From positions 1-64,000 of the forward strand of contig NZ_JAAKEN010000016.1 in assembly GCF_011039175.1 (NCBI RefSeq): DNA of 64,000 nucleotides. The letters run 5' to 3'. The position numbers and the translations under genes were made by a program. The notes under the pieces are model-generated. The model did not search any database. It saw only the letters and a list, made by a program, of their open reading frames with translations, and had not been told where the DNA came from. Shown here one piece after another: positions 36,533-45,307 of this stretch (positions are counted from its first letter, which is position 1; each line of letters starts with the position of its first letter). This stretch comes from Slackia sp. ZJ119. Its GTDB lineage: Bacteria; Actinomycetota; Coriobacteriia; Coriobacteriales; Eggerthellaceae.

Positions 36533-36609
36533 ACAAACCTTACAGTCGGCGAAGCGTTTTGCAACGATGCGGACAAGCCGCCGCAATTCCTCGGCGCATC
36601 GCTTATCGT

Positions 36610-36649
36610 AGAGCATGGGGCGCGACCGCCCCATGCTCTTGCCTTTTTT
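36610..36649 (+). terminator. Strong intrinsic terminator directly before the holin-superfamily gene
   Basis: AGAGCATGGGGCG (36610-36622) pairs perfectly with CGCCCCATGCTCT (36627-36639) over a 4-base loop, followed by TGCC and six T. It ends 17 bases before the next ATG, touching its ribosome site (GAGAGGAAGG). Confidence 0.85.
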
Positions 36650-36666
36650 CGAGAGGAAGGACCGTC

Positions 36667-37038
36667 ATGGGATTCATTGCTCGTTGGCTCGTCACCGCCA
36701 TCGCCGTCGGAGTGGCCGTGTGGCTGGTGCCGGGATTCACCGTCGCCGGAGGCGTCGAGTCATGGGTCGCCATCGCGCTGTTCGCGTTGGTGCTGGCACT
36801 TGTCAACATGTCGGTGAAACCGGTGCTGCAAATTCTAAGCTTGCCGGTCACCGTTTTGACGCTCGGAATATTTTACCTGGTCGTGAACACGTTCATGCTC
36901 TACATCGCCGCATGGCTGGCCGACGGCATCTTCCAGATCGGCTTCTACATAGCCAGCTTCGGCAGCGCCTTCGTGGCGTCCATCGTCATCTCCCTCGTGT
37001 CGAGCATCGTGAACTCGCTCGTGGGGGCCGATTCGTAG
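36667..37038 (+). CDS. Phage holin family 4 superfamily membrane protein, YvlD-like (123 aa)
   Basis: Four hydrophobic segments fill the protein: WLVTAIAVGVAVWLVPGF, VAIALFALVLALVN, LSLPVTVLTLGIFYLVVNTFMLYIAAWL and FYIASFGSAFVASIVISLVSSIV. The layout and the KPVLQILSLPVTVLTLGIF motif fit PF04020, a family of small membrane proteins usually involved in envelope stress rather than lysis. The ATG at 36667 follows GAGAGGAAGG. It is directly behind an intrinsic terminator. Confidence 0.88.
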   Translation: MGFIARWLVTAIAVGVAVWLVPGFTVAGGVESWVAIALFALVLALVNMSVKPVLQILSLPVTVLTLGIFYLVVNTFMLYIAAWLADGIFQIGFYIASFGSAFVASIVISLVSSIVNSLVGADS

Positions 37039-37104
37039 GAGCCAAGCGGGGGAAGCCGGAAGCGGGGCGGCCGGCTTCTCGGCCAGACGGCAAGGAGCGG
37101 CCTT

Positions 37105-38928
37105 CTACTCGCCCAGCGCCTCGCTCGCTTCGAGCCATGCCGTCTCCAGCTCTTCCAGCCGCGCTTCCAACTCGTCGATGGCCGCCTGCGCCTGCCCCAG
37201 CGCCACGAAATCGGTCGGATCCACTTCCGCCATGTGCGCCCGCGCCTGCTCGATCTTGCCGCGCGTCGTTTCCATCTTGCGCTCGCTCGAATCGATCGCC
37301 TTGCGCAGCGCCCGGATCTCGCCGCCGGAAAGCTTTTGCGCGGGCGCGTCCCCTGCAGCGTTCGTTGCGGCGCCCGCCGCGTCCGGCTCCTTCGCAAGCG
37401 CCGGCACGCCGCCTGCCCGCCGCCGCGCCTCTTCCAGCTCCACGTATTCCTCCACGCCGCGCGGCAGATGGCGGATGCCCCCGTCGATGACGGCGAACTG
37501 GTGGTCGGTCACGCGCTCCATCAGGTAGCGGTCGTGCGTGACCAGCAACAGCGTGCCCGGCCAGCCGTCGAGCAGCGATTCGATGGCCGCCAGCATGTCG
37601 GTGTCCATGTCGTTGCCCGGCTCGTCCAAGATGAGCACGTTGGGCTCGTCCAGCAAGATGAGCATGAGCGCAAGCCGCCGCTTCTGGCCGCCGGAAAGGT
37701 CGCACACCGGCTCGTTCAGGTCGGCACGGGAAAAGCCCAGGCGCTCAAGCAGGCGGCCGGGCGTGTATTCCTTGCCGTCGAGCATCACGCGGCAGCTGTA
37801 GCGGCTGATCACCTCGCGCACGCGGTCGTCCCCAAGCGCTGCCAGATTGTCCAAATGTTGGGACAGCACGGCGAAGCGAACCGTCTTGCCGATCTTCACG
37901 TGGCCGCGCATGGGCGCAAGCTTGCCGGCAAGGAGCTTCAGAAGCGTCGTCTTTCCCGCCCCGTTCGCGCCGACGATGCCGTAGCGGTCGCCCGGCCCGA
38001 CGATCCAGTCCACGTCGCGCAGAAGCGGCTCGCGCCCCTCGAAGCCCAGCGTCACGTTTTTCAGCTCCACCACCTGCTTGCCCAGCCGAGCCATGGCCAT
38101 GCGCTTCAGCTCCAGCTCGTTGCGCAGCGGCGGCACGTCGGCAATAAGCGCCTGAGCTGCGTCGACGCGAAATTTCGGCTTCGTGCCCCGCGCCTTGGGC
38201 CCGCGGGCCAGCCACGCCAGCTCGCGCCGCAGGGCGTTTTGCCGCTTCTCTTCCGCAAGCGCCGCCAGCCGGTCGCGCTCCACCCGCTGCTGGATGTAGG
38301 CCGAAAAGCCGCCTTCGAACGGCTCGACGATGCGGTCGTGCACCTCCCACATCTCGTTGCACACCTCGTCCAGAAACCAACGGTCGTGCGTGACCACCAA
38401 AAGCGCCCCGTCGCCCGAGCGCCACCGGCGCTTCAAGTGCTCGGCCAGCCACGAAATGGCGCGGACGTCCAAATGGTTCGTCGGCTCGTCAAGCGCGAGC
38501 ACGTCCCAGTCGCCGATCAGCAATCGGGCCAGGTCGACGCGGCGCCGCTGGCCGCCCGACAGCGTCTTCACCTGCGCGTGCCAGTCCACGTCGCTCACCA
38601 AACCGGCAATGATGTCGCGGATGCGCGCATCGCCCGCCCACTCGTATTCGGGAAGGTCGCCCACCACGGCGCGTTCGACGGCGTCCTCGTCGCACAAGTC
38701 GTCGGCCTGCCCGAGCATGCCCACGCGCACGCTGCCGTTTTTCAACACGCGGCCCTCGTCAGGCTGCAACGTGCCCGCCAGAAGCGCCAGCAGCGTCGAC
38801 TTCCCGTCGCCGTTGCGCCCGACGATGCCGATGCGGTCGCCTTCGTTCACGCCGAGCGACACGCCGTCGAACACGTCTTTCGTCGGGAACTCGACCCGCA
38901 CCTTCTCGCAACCGAGCATGTATGCCAT
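37105..38928 (-). CDS. ABC-F family ATPase (607 aa)
   Basis: Two ABC domains in one chain without membrane helices: the first with GRNGDGKST and LSGGQRRRVDLARLL, the second with GANGAGKTT and LSGGQKRRLALMLILLDEPN. A charged helical linker lies between them and a coiled coil at the C-terminus (about 540-600). This is the Uup/EttA type that acts on ribosomes in translation or antibiotic protection. The ATG at 38928 follows GGAGGG; upstream in-frame sequence is not conserved-looking. The precise subfamily (resistance or housekeeping) cannot be told by eye. Confidence 0.92.
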   Translation of the reverse strand: MAYMLGCEKVRVEFPTKDVFDGVSLGVNEGDRIGIVGRNGDGKSTLLALLAGTLQPDEGRVLKNGSVRVGMLGQADDLCDEDAVERAVVGDLPEYEWAGDARIRDIIAGLVSDVDWHAQVKTLSGGQRRRVDLARLLIGDWDVLALDEPTNHLDVRAISWLAEHLKRRWRSGDGALLVVTHDRWFLDEVCNEMWEVHDRIVEPFEGGFSAYIQQRVERDRLAALAEEKRQNALRRELAWLARGPKARGTKPKFRVDAAQALIADVPPLRNELELKRMAMARLGKQVVELKNVTLGFEGREPLLRDVDWIVGPGDRYGIVGANGAGKTTLLKLLAGKLAPMRGHVKIGKTVRFAVLSQHLDNLAALGDDRVREVISRYSCRVMLDGKEYTPGRLLERLGFSRADLNEPVCDLSGGQKRRLALMLILLDEPNVLILDEPGNDMDTDMLAAIESLLDGWPGTLLLVTHDRYLMERVTDHQFAVIDGGIRHLPRGVEEYVELEEARRRAGGVPALAKEPDAAGAATNAAGDAPAQKLSGGEIRALRKAIDSSERKMETTRGKIEQARAHMAEVDPTDFVALGQAQAAIDELEARLEELETAWLEASEALGE

Positions 38929-39025
38929 GAAACCCTCCACAATCGTTTGATCAGGCCATGATACCATCGGCCCCACAAGTGGTATACACTTATCCACATT
39001 CTTCAAGACGAGAAAGGAAGCCCCC

Positions 39026-39655
39026 ATGAAGGTGCTGCTCATCAACGGAAGCCCGAACAAGCAGGGATGCACGAACGAGGCGCTGGGCGTCATCGCGCGA
39101 ACGCTGGCCGAAGAAGGCGTCGAATCGGAGACAGCGTGGATCGGCCGCGACGCGCTGCGCGGATGCCAGGCGTGCATGGCGTGCAAGCGCATGGGCGAGA
39201 ACCGCTGCGTGTTCGGCGACGACGTGGTGAACGGGCTCATCGAAGCGGCGTCACGGGCCGACGGCATCATCGTCGGATCGCCGGTGTACTACGCCGGCAT
39301 GAACGGCGGGCTGATGGCCGTGCTCGACCGCATGTTCTACGCGGGCGGGTCGGTCATGGCGTTCAAGCCGGCCGCCGCCGTCGCAAGCGCCCGCCGCGCC
39401 GGCACCACGCCGACCATCGACCAGATCAACAAGTATTTCCAGATCAACTGCATGCCGGTCGTGCCGTCGACGTACTGGCCGATGGTGCACGGCTCAAAGC
39501 CCGAAGACGTGCATCGCGACGAAGAGGGCGTCCAGACCATGGAGAACCTGGCGCGGAACATGGCGTGGATGCTCCACGCCTTCGCCGCCGCGAAGGAAGC
39601 CGGCATCGACCACCCCTTCCCCGTGCGCGAGGCGCGGACGAACTTCGTGCGCTAG
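39026..39655 (+). CDS. NADPH-dependent FMN reductase / flavodoxin-like protein (209 aa)
   Basis: The flavin-binding N-terminus is KVLLINGSPNKQGCTNEAL, followed by the cysteine pattern CQACMACKRMGENRCVFGDD and GSPVYYAGMNGGLMAVLDR, typical of iron-sulfur flavoprotein-like NAD(P)H reductases (PF03358). It is a cytoplasmic single-domain protein. The ATG at 39026 follows AAAGGAAG. It is divergent from the ABC-F gene and its role is unknown. Confidence 0.9.
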   Translation: MKVLLINGSPNKQGCTNEALGVIARTLAEEGVESETAWIGRDALRGCQACMACKRMGENRCVFGDDVVNGLIEAASRADGIIVGSPVYYAGMNGGLMAVLDRMFYAGGSVMAFKPAAAVASARRAGTTPTIDQINKYFQINCMPVVPSTYWPMVHGSKPEDVHRDEEGVQTMENLARNMAWMLHAFAAAKEAGIDHPFPVREARTNFVR

Positions 39656-39705
39656 GAAAACGCCGAGAAAGGCCGTCTTGACCTGCGCAGACGGTGCCAG
39701 CCAGC

Positions 39706-39725
39706 GTTTCTTTGGCAAAAGAAAC
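39706..39725 (+). other. Small hairpin behind the FMN reductase gene
   Basis: GTTTCTTT (39706-39713) pairs with AAAGAAAC (39718-39725). Without a T-run it is only a possible terminator. Confidence 0.35.
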
Positions 39726-39737
39726 AGAAAATGCCCC

Positions 39738-39766
39738 TTGCCACGGGTCCGCAAGAGTGATAAATT
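39738..39766 (+). promoter_or_regulatory. Promoter of the T-box transcript
   Basis: TTGCCA at 39738-39743 and TAAATT at 39761-39766 are separated by 17 bp. Transcription would start near 39773, just before stem I of the T-box. Confidence 0.55.
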
Positions 39767-39784
39767 GCACAACCAATCGCATAC

Positions 39785-40070
39785 CTTCAAACCGTTGAGG
39801 CGAAGATCAAGCCATCACAAGCGCTCACAGAGAGCGGGCACCTGCTGAGAATCCCGTAGAAATGCTGGGTGGTAAATGGATCGCCGAGGGAAAGGGGAAA
39901 GGCCGGCCGCACAGGCGAAGGCCGAGTATCTGGACCGTGAGCCCGCGTTAGTGGCAGAACATGTGATGGCATGTTCACAAGGGGGTTCGCGCAAGCGAAC
40001 CAAGTAAAGGTGGCACCGCAGATCCTGTGAGGGACCTGTCCTTTAGCTCAAGGACAGGTCCCTTTTGTTT
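39785..40070 (+). ncRNA. T-box riboswitch, tryptophan-specific
   Basis: Stem I closes with GGCGA (39799-39803) and TCGCC (39881-39885). AGAGAGCGGG and CTGCTGAGAATCCCG fit the upper stem. The specifier position in GGTAAATGGA reads TGG (39877-39879), the Trp codon, in the usual context AAA-codon-A. The T-box AAAGGTGGCACCGCAG is at 40006-40021. The terminator has 13-bp arms, GGGACCTGTCCTT (40031-40043) and AAGGACAGGTCCC (40050-40062), then TTTTGTTT. Uncharged tRNA-Trp would allow read-through into the transporter genes. Confidence 0.9.
40031..40070 (+). terminator. Intrinsic terminator of the T-box
   Basis: Perfect 13-bp stem with a 6-base loop and a T-rich tail. The alternative antiterminator would use the T-box sequence just upstream. 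Confidence 0.9.
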
Positions 40071-40176
40071 TGTGGCACCCCTTCCCGTCCGCAATGGCAA
40101 CGAGGTATCACGACCGACGCCGCCAAAAGGCTGCGCCCACGCAGACGGCAGACGTTGCCGGAAAGGAAGGAAGGCC

Positions 40177-41676
40177 ATGACAAGCCAAACGAGCGCGAAC
40201 GCCGCGCACCACACGTCGAAGGGAAGCCGCTCAGGCGGGCTGACGGTCCAAGACCTCATTTTGGTGGCGGTGCTTCTTGCCGCCGGAGCCGTGTTAAAGC
40301 TCACCGTTTCGAGCTTCCTCAGCTTCGCGGGAATGAAGCCGAACTTCATCATCGCCATGTACTGCCTGGCCATCATCTTGGTGCGGCCCAGCGTCGCGCA
40401 GGCGGTGATCATCGGGCTGCTTGCGGGCCTCATGTGCCAGATCCCCATGCTCAACGCCACGCCCTGGGTCAACATCGCGTCGGAAACCCTGGGGGCGCTC
40501 GCCTGCGGCCTGCTCATCCGCATACCCATGCAGGCCGGCAAGGTCAACCTGAACCCGCCGGTCGCGACGTTTTTGTCCACCGTGGTGTCCGGGTATTCCT
40601 TCGCGATCATCGTGGGCGTGGCGCTCAACGGCCTCAGCCTGCCGGTGACGCTGGCGACCTACGCGATCATGGTGTTCGGGACGGCGGCCATCAACTGCAT
40701 CGTCGTGACGGTGCTCGACATTCCGCTGCGCAAGGTGCTCAAGCGCAACGATGACGCGCAAAGTCGCGCCGCAGCGAGTCAAACCGCAGGTCAGACGCCT
40801 GTCGCTTCGACGCCCATCGCCCGTTCCACGTCCACCTCGATCATCTTCGACGGCTTCGGCTTCCGCTACGCCGAAGGCGACGCCCCCGTCCTGCGCGACG
40901 TCAGCCTCATCATTCCGCAGGGCACGTTCGTCGGCGTCACGGGCGCGGCCGGCTCGGGCAAGTCGACGCTCACCTACGCCATCAACGGCGTCATCCCCCA
41001 CTGCTATCCCGGCGAGAGCGCCGGCTCGGTTTCGGTCATGGGCCACGACACGGCCGCAACGCCACTGACGGACCTGTCGCGCCTGGTGGGAAGCGTGTGC
41101 CAGGACATCGACTCGCAAATGGTGTCTTCGGTGGTGGAAGACGAGGTGCTCTACGGCCTGGAGAACTTCGGCGTGCCGAAGGACCAGGTCGAACGGCGCC
41201 TGACCGAAGCGCTTGAGGCCATGGGCATCGCCGATCTGCGCCACCGCGCCATCGACAGCCTTTCCGGCGGCCAGAAGCAGAAGGTGGCCATCGCGTCCAT
41301 CATCGCGCTCGAGCCGGCGGTGCTCGTGCTTGACGAGCCTACCGCCGAGCTGGATCCCGCCTCGTCGACGGCCGTGTTCGACCTGCTGGCCCGCTACGCC
41401 GAAGAGCACGGCACCACCGTCGTCGTGGTCGAGCAGAAGATCGCGCTGCTGTCCGATTACGCCGACACGCTGCTCATCATGGAAGACGGGCGCATCCGCT
41501 TCCAAGGGTCGCCGGCCGACGTGCTCATGCATTCCGACGAGCTGTTGGAAATCGGCGTGAACTGCCCGCGGTCGACAAGCCTGGTCAACCGCCTGCGCGA
41601 CGCGGGACTCTACGACGGCGTTGCGACCCGCAACGTGGCCCAGGCGTGCGCCGTTTGCAAGGAGGTGCTCGCATGA
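40177..41676 (+). CDS. ECF transporter: TrpP-like S-component fused to an ATPase (499 aa)
   Basis: Residues 20 to about 190 are a membrane S-component with the GMKPNFIIAMYCLAIILVRPS segment typical of TrpP-like tryptophan transporters. A ~30-residue linker follows. From about 221 on it is an ECF ATPase: Walker A GAAGSGKST (257-264), Q-loop region QDIDSQ, signature LSGGQ (362-366), Walker B VLVLDEP. The ATG at 40177 has AAGGAAGG upstream; earlier in-frame codons run through the T-box terminator. S-component and ATPase are normally separate chains, so the fusion is unusual. The T-box with a Trp specifier supports tryptophan as substrate. Confidence 0.87.
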   Translation: MTSQTSANAAHHTSKGSRSGGLTVQDLILVAVLLAAGAVLKLTVSSFLSFAGMKPNFIIAMYCLAIILVRPSVAQAVIIGLLAGLMCQIPMLNATPWVNIASETLGALACGLLIRIPMQAGKVNLNPPVATFLSTVVSGYSFAIIVGVALNGLSLPVTLATYAIMVFGTAAINCIVVTVLDIPLRKVLKRNDDAQSRAAASQTAGQTPVASTPIARSTSTSIIFDGFGFRYAEGDAPVLRDVSLIIPQGTFVGVTGAAGSGKSTLTYAINGVIPHCYPGESAGSVSVMGHDTAATPLTDLSRLVGSVCQDIDSQMVSSVVEDEVLYGLENFGVPKDQVERRLTEALEAMGIADLRHRAIDSLSGGQKQKVAIASIIALEPAVLVLDEPTAELDPASSTAVFDLLARYAEEHGTTVVVVEQKIALLSDYADTLLIMEDGRIRFQGSPADVLMHSDELLEIGVNCPRSTSLVNRLRDAGLYDGVATRNVAQACAVCKEVLA

Positions 41677-42512
41677 TCGAGTTTTCCCACGTCAGCGCCT
41701 CGTATGACAACGAGACGCCCATCTTGGACGACGTGAGCTTCAGCATCGGCGACGGCGAGTTCGTCGCCTTCGTCGGAGAAAACGGCGCCGGCAAGTCCAC
41801 GACCATGCGCCTTGCGAACGGCCTTTTGAAGCCCACGGCCGGACGCGTGCTCATCGACGGCGTGCCCACCGCCGAGCTGCGCACGAGCGAGCTGGCCCGG
41901 CGGGTCGGCTTCCTGTTCCAAAACCCCGACCGGCAGATCTGCTGCAACACCGTGCGCGACGAGCTGCTGTTCGGCTTTGCCGCGCAGAACCGCGAAACCG
42001 AGGCCGCCCGAGAACAGGTCGACGCGATGGCCGCCCGTTTCGGCCTCGACCCCGACGCCGAGCCCTACCTGCTCAACCGCGGCGCCCGCCAGCTGCTCGC
42101 CCTGGCTTCGGTCATCGTGCTGGCGCCTTCCGTGCTGCTGCTTGACGAGCCCACCACCGGCCTTGACTTCCGCGAATGCGCCAAGGTCATGGACGTCATC
42201 GCCGACATGCACGCCCGCGGCGCCACGGTGATCATGGTCTGCCACGACATGGAGGTCGTGGGCGACTACGCGCAGCGGGTCATCGCCATGGCCCGGGGAG
42301 GCGTCGTGGACGACGGCCCCACCTTCCGCGTGCTGCGCGACCAAGAGACGCTTCGTCGCGCCCACCTCGCGCCGCCCCAGATCGTCGACGTTTCCCTGCG
42401 GCTGTCTCGGTGCGAGTCGGCGGGACTGGCCGGCTCGCCCGTGGCCCGCGCAAACACCCTCGACGACATGACCGCGGCCGTCATAGCCCTCGCAACCGCA
42501 AAGGAGTCCTGA
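41673..42512 (+). CDS. ECF transporter second ATPase subunit (279 aa)
   Basis: ABC ATPase with Walker A GENGAGKST, Q-loop FLFQNPDRQICCNTVRDELLFG and Walker B LLLDEPTTGLD. The ABC signature is NRGARQ instead of LSGGQ. It overlaps the fused S-ATPase gene by four bases (ATGA). AAGGAGG at 41659-41665 sets the start. It would pair with the fused ATPase. Confidence 0.92.
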   Translation: MIEFSHVSASYDNETPILDDVSFSIGDGEFVAFVGENGAGKSTTMRLANGLLKPTAGRVLIDGVPTAELRTSELARRVGFLFQNPDRQICCNTVRDELLFGFAAQNRETEAAREQVDAMAARFGLDPDAEPYLLNRGARQLLALASVIVLAPSVLLLDEPTTGLDFRECAKVMDVIADMHARGATVIMVCHDMEVVGDYAQRVIAMARGGVVDDGPTFRVLRDQETLRRAHLAPPQIVDVSLRLSRCESAGLAGSPVARANTLDDMTAAVIALATAKES

Positions 42513-42514
42513 TC

Positions 42515-43282
42515 ATGACCGGATTTCTCGAATTCGTCCCCGGCACGAGCATGTTGCACCGCATGAACCCCGCAGCGAAGCTCGGATGCGCCCTGCTCAT
42601 CTCCGTCGCGTGCTTCTGCACGTCGAACCTCGTGCTGCTGCTCGCCATTCTGGCCCTGGACTTCGCCCTGGCGGCCAGCTGCTCCCTAACGCGCCAAGCG
42701 CTCGGCCTGGCCCGCGCCGTGACGGTCTTTTCGGCGGTGCTGGCGATCATCGCGCTGCTCACCACGCCGACGGGCGCCGTCATCGCTTCGCTGCCGTGGG
42801 GCTACATCGGCACCGGCAGCTTGACGGCCGCCGTGCTCGTCATCGTGCGCCTGGTCGCCTGCGCGGTGCCGCTGTTTTTGGTCATGTATGTAACGCAGCT
42901 GGTCGACCTCGCGAATTCGCTGGTCAAGATCTTGCACGTGCCTTACAAATATGCGTTCACCCTCATTTCCGCCGTGCATTTCATCCCGGTGTTTCTGAAC
43001 GACATGTCCGGCATCATGGAGGCCCAAATGGCCCGCGGCGTGGAATTCGACGGCGGCCTCGCACGCAAGGTGCGCCTCATGATCCCGCTGTGCGTGCCGC
43101 TTTTGGTGTCGTCGGTGCGAAAGACCAACTCCGCGGCCATAGCCGCCGAGATACGCGGGTTCCACCTGCGCACGCGCACGAGCGGGTTCAAGGACTACCC
43201 CTTCCATGCCGCCGACGTGGCAGCGATTGCGGCCTGCGTCGCGCTGCTCGCCCTGGCCGTCGGGTCGAACTTCGTGGGGTGA
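42515..43282 (+). CDS. ECF transporter transmembrane subunit EcfT (255 aa)
   Basis: EcfT couples the ATPases to the S-component. About five helices are seen, followed by the coupling motifs QMARGVEF and AAEIRGF (the A-R-G type motifs). The start ATG at 42515 is two bases behind the ATPase stop, with AAAGGAG upstream. Together the three genes form a complete dedicated ECF transporter. Confidence 0.92.
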   Translation: MTGFLEFVPGTSMLHRMNPAAKLGCALLISVACFCTSNLVLLLAILALDFALAASCSLTRQALGLARAVTVFSAVLAIIALLTTPTGAVIASLPWGYIGTGSLTAAVLVIVRLVACAVPLFLVMYVTQLVDLANSLVKILHVPYKYAFTLISAVHFIPVFLNDMSGIMEAQMARGVEFDGGLARKVRLMIPLCVPLLVSSVRKTNSAAIAAEIRGFHLRTRTSGFKDYPFHAADVAAIAACVALLALAVGSNFVG

Positions 43283-43541
43283 CGGAAAAGCGGAGCGGGG
43301 CGGCCTGCGGTTTGCGGCGGCGCAGGGCCGCACCTCGGCTGCCGTCGGAAGCGGCGGCAGCGGCGGCAGGAGGCCGCAGCGGGGCGGCCGTCCCTCTCGA
43401 GCCGCCGTCGGAAGCGGCGAAGGCGGAGGTTCGCGACGGGTCGCCCATCCTCCTCGAGACGTCGAGGCGCCGCGGGGCGGGGCAGCAGGTTCGCCGCAGC
43501 GGTGCCGCGATGCGGCGGCTTTTGACGGGCGCCGGCCGCTT
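43283..43541. other. GC-rich intergenic region between convergent genes
   Basis: Contains CCGTCGGAAGCGGCG twice (about 43343 and 43406) and other self-complementary GC-rich pieces that loosely resemble family G arms. No gene is supported. Confidence 0.4.
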
Positions 43542-44666
43542 CTACACGAGCGCCAGCATGGCCCAGACGAAGCCGGCCGTTGCCACGACGAACACGGCGA
43601 TGAACGCCCACGCGCCCGGACGAGCGAAGTTGATCGTCCAACCGATGCCGAAGCGTTCCGGCAGAAAGACGCTCGGGTCGTCGGGGTTGCAGTAGAACAC
43701 GCCGAACTTCCAAAACCGGTCGTTGTCGGCGGGCATTTCGTCGGCGGCCCCCATCCGCGCAAACAGGCGCGAGCCGGACTGCCCATAGACGACGCTGATC
43801 AGGATCGACACGACCACCACAAGCAGCGCTTCGGCCGTCACGAAGGCAGCGATGACGTCCAGGCTTGTCATTTGCGCGGCCGCCAGCGGAAACGCAATGC
43901 CCACGCTCGCCGCCACCAAAAGGCCGGCCGCGACAAGCGCGACGCTTTCCGCCCGTGCGAACAGGCCATACGCGAGCGCCGACGTGGCAGGCGCACCCGG
44001 CTCGCACCACCTCTTCGAACGGACGATGCTTACGTGGGCAAGCGCGATGGCACCGCCGACGAACGCCTCGAACAGCAGCGGAAACGCGAAAACGCCCAGC
44101 CCTTTCGGCATCCAGCTGCTTATCTCGCCGTCGAACGACATCTGCATGGGGATCTGGTCGGGCATGGCGGGATAAAGCGCCGCGCACAGCGCGAACGTGA
44201 CCGCCATGACGGGAAGGTAGAGCAGATTCCATTTGAGCGATATCGCGTGCGGCAAGCGGGCCGGGTCCTCGGCGACCGCAGCGCTCGACCGCGCCCCGCA
44301 CGGACGCCAGCCCTGGTCGCGCTTGTAGACGCGCACCCGCGACCGGAAGTGCAGCATGAGCCCATAGCCGCCCAGGCACAGGAGCAGCACGCCAACGACC
44401 ATCACGCCGACGACCAGGCCTTCGTCGCCCGACAGCGCAGCCGCGACGCCAGCTATGGTCAAACCTGCGGTCGCTGCACCCACGATGAGCGCATAGCGGC
44501 GCTTGCAGTCGAGGATGAAGGGGTTGTGCGCCTCGGCGGCAGGAACAGTGACCGCGAAGGCCTCGCTTTTCGGCATGAGGAAGGGCGTTGCAGCCAGAAG
44601 AAGGCCGGTAAGCGGCAGCATCGCAACGAGCAACAGCAGGAAGAACGTGGCGTCGGAAGGGTTCAT
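43542..44666 (-). CDS. DUF1648-domain membrane protein (374 aa)
   Basis: The DUF1648 motif is LYPAMPDQIPMQMSFDGEISSWMPK in the middle of a protein with about eight helices. Its C-terminal part has FWKFGVFYCNPDDPSVFLPERFG, the DUF5808 type. Such proteins resemble SdpI and are commonly found with YtrA-like regulators. The ATG at 44666 has AAGGAG five bases upstream and overlaps the regulator stop by four bases. A role in antimicrobial-peptide or envelope response is likely but not shown. Confidence 0.82.
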   Translation of the reverse strand: MNPSDATFFLLLLVAMLPLTGLLLAATPFLMPKSEAFAVTVPAAEAHNPFILDCKRRYALIVGAATAGLTIAGVAAALSGDEGLVVGVMVVGVLLLCLGGYGLMLHFRSRVRVYKRDQGWRPCGARSSAAVAEDPARLPHAISLKWNLLYLPVMAVTFALCAALYPAMPDQIPMQMSFDGEISSWMPKGLGVFAFPLLFEAFVGGAIALAHVSIVRSKRWCEPGAPATSALAYGLFARAESVALVAAGLLVAASVGIAFPLAAAQMTSLDVIAAFVTAEALLVVVVSILISVVYGQSGSRLFARMGAADEMPADNDRFWKFGVFYCNPDDPSVFLPERFGIGWTINFARPGAWAFIAVFVVATAGFVWAMLALV

Positions 44667-45184
44667 GACAGCTCCTTGGTCGAGGGGGCGGAAGGGGTAG
44701 ACGAGGTAGCAGCAGCGGATGAGGTAGAAGCGTTGGACGGAGCAGAAGCGGCAGGCGAGGCAGCAGCAGCGGGCGGCGCGGCGGCGGGTTCGCCGCACCC
44801 GAACGCGCGGGCGGCCTGGCGGGCGGCGGCGTCCAGGTACTGCTGCAGCGTGCCGCCGCGGGCTCGCAGGCCAAGCGCCAGTTCATAGAGGGTCTTTTCC
44901 AAGGCCGCTTGCGCCGCCGTTGCAGCCGAAGCCGCCATGCCGAGATCCGGGTCGGCGACGACGGCCCCTTTGCGGCCCCGCATAAGAACGTAGCCCTCGT
45001 CGCGCAGCACCGCGTAGGCCTTGTTCACGGTATGCAGGTTGATGCCCAAGTCGCTCGCAAGCGACCGCACCGATGGAAGCCCCTGGCCGGCCACGATCTC
45101 GCCCGTGGCAATGCCGGCCACCACTTGATCACGGATCTGCAGATACAGCGGCTCGTCGGCCGCTTGGTCCACCGTGATGACCAT
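44663..45184 (-). CDS. GntR-family regulator, YtrA type (173 aa)
   Basis: The winged-helix domain covers residues 10-75 (EPLYLQIRDQVVAGIATGEIVAGQGLPSVRSLASDLGINLHTVNKAYAVLRDEGYV). A short helical effector region follows, then a Pro/Ala/Ser-rich tail. It overlaps the membrane-protein gene by four bases. The dyad at 45208-45232 in its promoter is a probable autoregulatory operator. The ATG at 45184 follows AAAGGGGG. Confidence 0.92.
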   Translation of the reverse strand: MVITVDQAADEPLYLQIRDQVVAGIATGEIVAGQGLPSVRSLASDLGINLHTVNKAYAVLRDEGYVLMRGRKGAVVADPDLGMAASAATAAQAALEKTLYELALGLRARGGTLQQYLDAAARQAARAFGCGEPAAAPPAAAASPAASAPSNASTSSAAATSSTPSAPSTKELS

Positions 45185-45207
45185 CGTTCCCCCTTTCGCC
45201 TTCAACT

Positions 45208-45232
45208 TCTGTTATATCTATACTATAACAGA
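45208..45232 (-). promoter_or_regulatory. Operator-promoter of the YtrA-type regulator
   Basis: TCTGTTATA (45208-45216) and TATAACAGA (45224-45232) form a perfect 9-bp dyad with a 7-bp spacer. On the minus strand TTGTTA (near 45239) and TATAAC (near 45215) could be -35 and -10. The site lies 24 bases before the GntR start. Confidence 0.7.
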
Positions 45233-45307
45233 TATAACAAAAGAGGGCAACACACAAGTCGACAAGCGTTCCGCCCCTTCAGGCAAGCCGGCGCCATGCT
45301 CCCGAAT

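Noticed and set aside
40027-40176. N-terminal extension of the fused S-ATPase protein
   Set aside because: This frame runs through the T-box terminator; the ATG at 40177 has its own ribosome site.
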